The notes under the pieces: generated by a model
What the model saw: only the letters and a program-made list of their open reading frames with translations
Told to the model about the DNA's origin: nothing
The model's database searches: none
DNA from: Candidatus Nanohaloarchaea archaeon
GTDB taxonomy: Archaea; Nanohalarchaeota; Nanosalinia; Nanosalinales; JAHENU01
Length of the DNA: 5,337 nt
Direction of reading: 5' to 3'
NCBI GenBank assembly: GCA_018609855.1
Contig: JAHENU010000029.1
Span: forward strand, 1 to 5,337
Shown here: in pieces, positions 5,268-5,337 of the stretch
Numbering within the stretch: the stretch's first letter is position 1
Layout of the letters: each line of letters opens with the position of its first letter
Translations under genes and position numbers: made by a program

Positions 5268-5337
5268 ATGGACGATCGAGCGCTCTACGAGACGGTGTTG
5301 GGCCTGTCTGAGCCGTGGTACGTGGTGGACGTGGAGC
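5268..5337 (+). CDS. ISL3-family transposase, N-terminal 23 codons (partial)
   Basis: The frame opens at ATG 5268 with AAGGAGG (5257-5263) four bases upstream and runs off the window edge. The visible start, including ALYETVLGLSEPWYVVDVE, matches the usual opening of ISL3 transposases (L-Y-x-x-x-L-G-L ... W-x-V-x-x-V-x-L). A zinc-binding CPxCG region should follow a few dozen residues later, and a DDE domain after that, both off the window. It points away from the minus-strand cluster and so does not drive those genes. Confidence 0.72.
   Translation, partial: MDDRALYETVLGLSEPWYVVDVE

Larger units (their letters stand above)
5197..5337 (+). mobile_element. Left end of an ISL3-family insertion sequence (truncated by window)
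   Basis: The element is inferred from the transposase N-terminus at 5268 and from a terminal-repeat-like start at 5197, about 70 bases before it. ISL3 elements have one transposase gene, short imperfect terminal repeats and 8-base target duplications (family knowledge). The left duplication would be ACACATTT (5189-5196). Base composition is richer in G and C than the minus-strand gene group. The right end is outside the window. Confidence 0.6.

Noticed and set aside
1..5337. CRISPR array, tRNA, rRNA or reverse-transcriptase-type retron elements.
   Set aside because: No regularly spaced long repeats, no cloverleaf or rRNA segments beyond the 14-base 16S-tail match, and no reverse transcriptase motifs were seen.

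Overview
This is a bacterial accessory region: four co-oriented minus-strand genes beside the debris of mobile elements. Shine-Dalgarno-led starts (a near-perfect AGGAGG at one small gene), an ISL3-type insertion sequence and a tyrosine-recombinase remnant all point to Bacteria. The phylum cannot be fixed from the sequence. The style of the recombinase and the small Cys/His protein would fit Chloroflexota or a similar mobile-element-rich lineage, but that is only an impression.

Layout, in minus-strand transcription order (right to left). The right edge (5197-5337) is the left end of an ISL3-family insertion sequence: a terminal-repeat-like start and the first 23 codons of its transposase, pointing rightward out of the window. 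Next is a 49-residue Cys/His protein (4994-5143), followed in the same frame by the C-terminal stump of a tyrosine recombinase (4757-4993). A 270-base non-coding stretch with palindromes follows (4485-4756). Then come a winged-helix protein (4134-4475), a 620-residue SAMHD1/dGTPase-like HD phosphohydrolase (2179-4041), a class I SAM-dependent methyltransferase (1155-2039), and a dCTP-deaminase/dUTPase-fold protein with two C-terminal membrane helices (132-1037). The left 131 bases hold only weak inverted repeats.

The most interesting content is the pairing of two nucleotide-related proteins. The HD protein keeps every metal-binding residue of a dNTP triphosphohydrolase. The dCTP-deaminase-like protein keeps the nucleotide-binding fold motifs but has lost both acidic catalytic residues (Asp to Pro, Glu to Gln), and it carries a basic linker and two transmembrane helices absent from ordinary Dcd. 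This suggests a nucleotide sensor wired to a membrane output rather than an enzyme. With a dNTPase, a methyltransferase and a DNA-binding regulator on one strand beside mobile-element remnants, it could be a nucleotide-centred anti-phage module. That role is inference. The intergenic gaps of about 90-130 bases mean the genes are not translationally coupled, and the gene upstream of the membrane protein is separated from it by an operator-like repeat cluster, so the four may not form a single operon.
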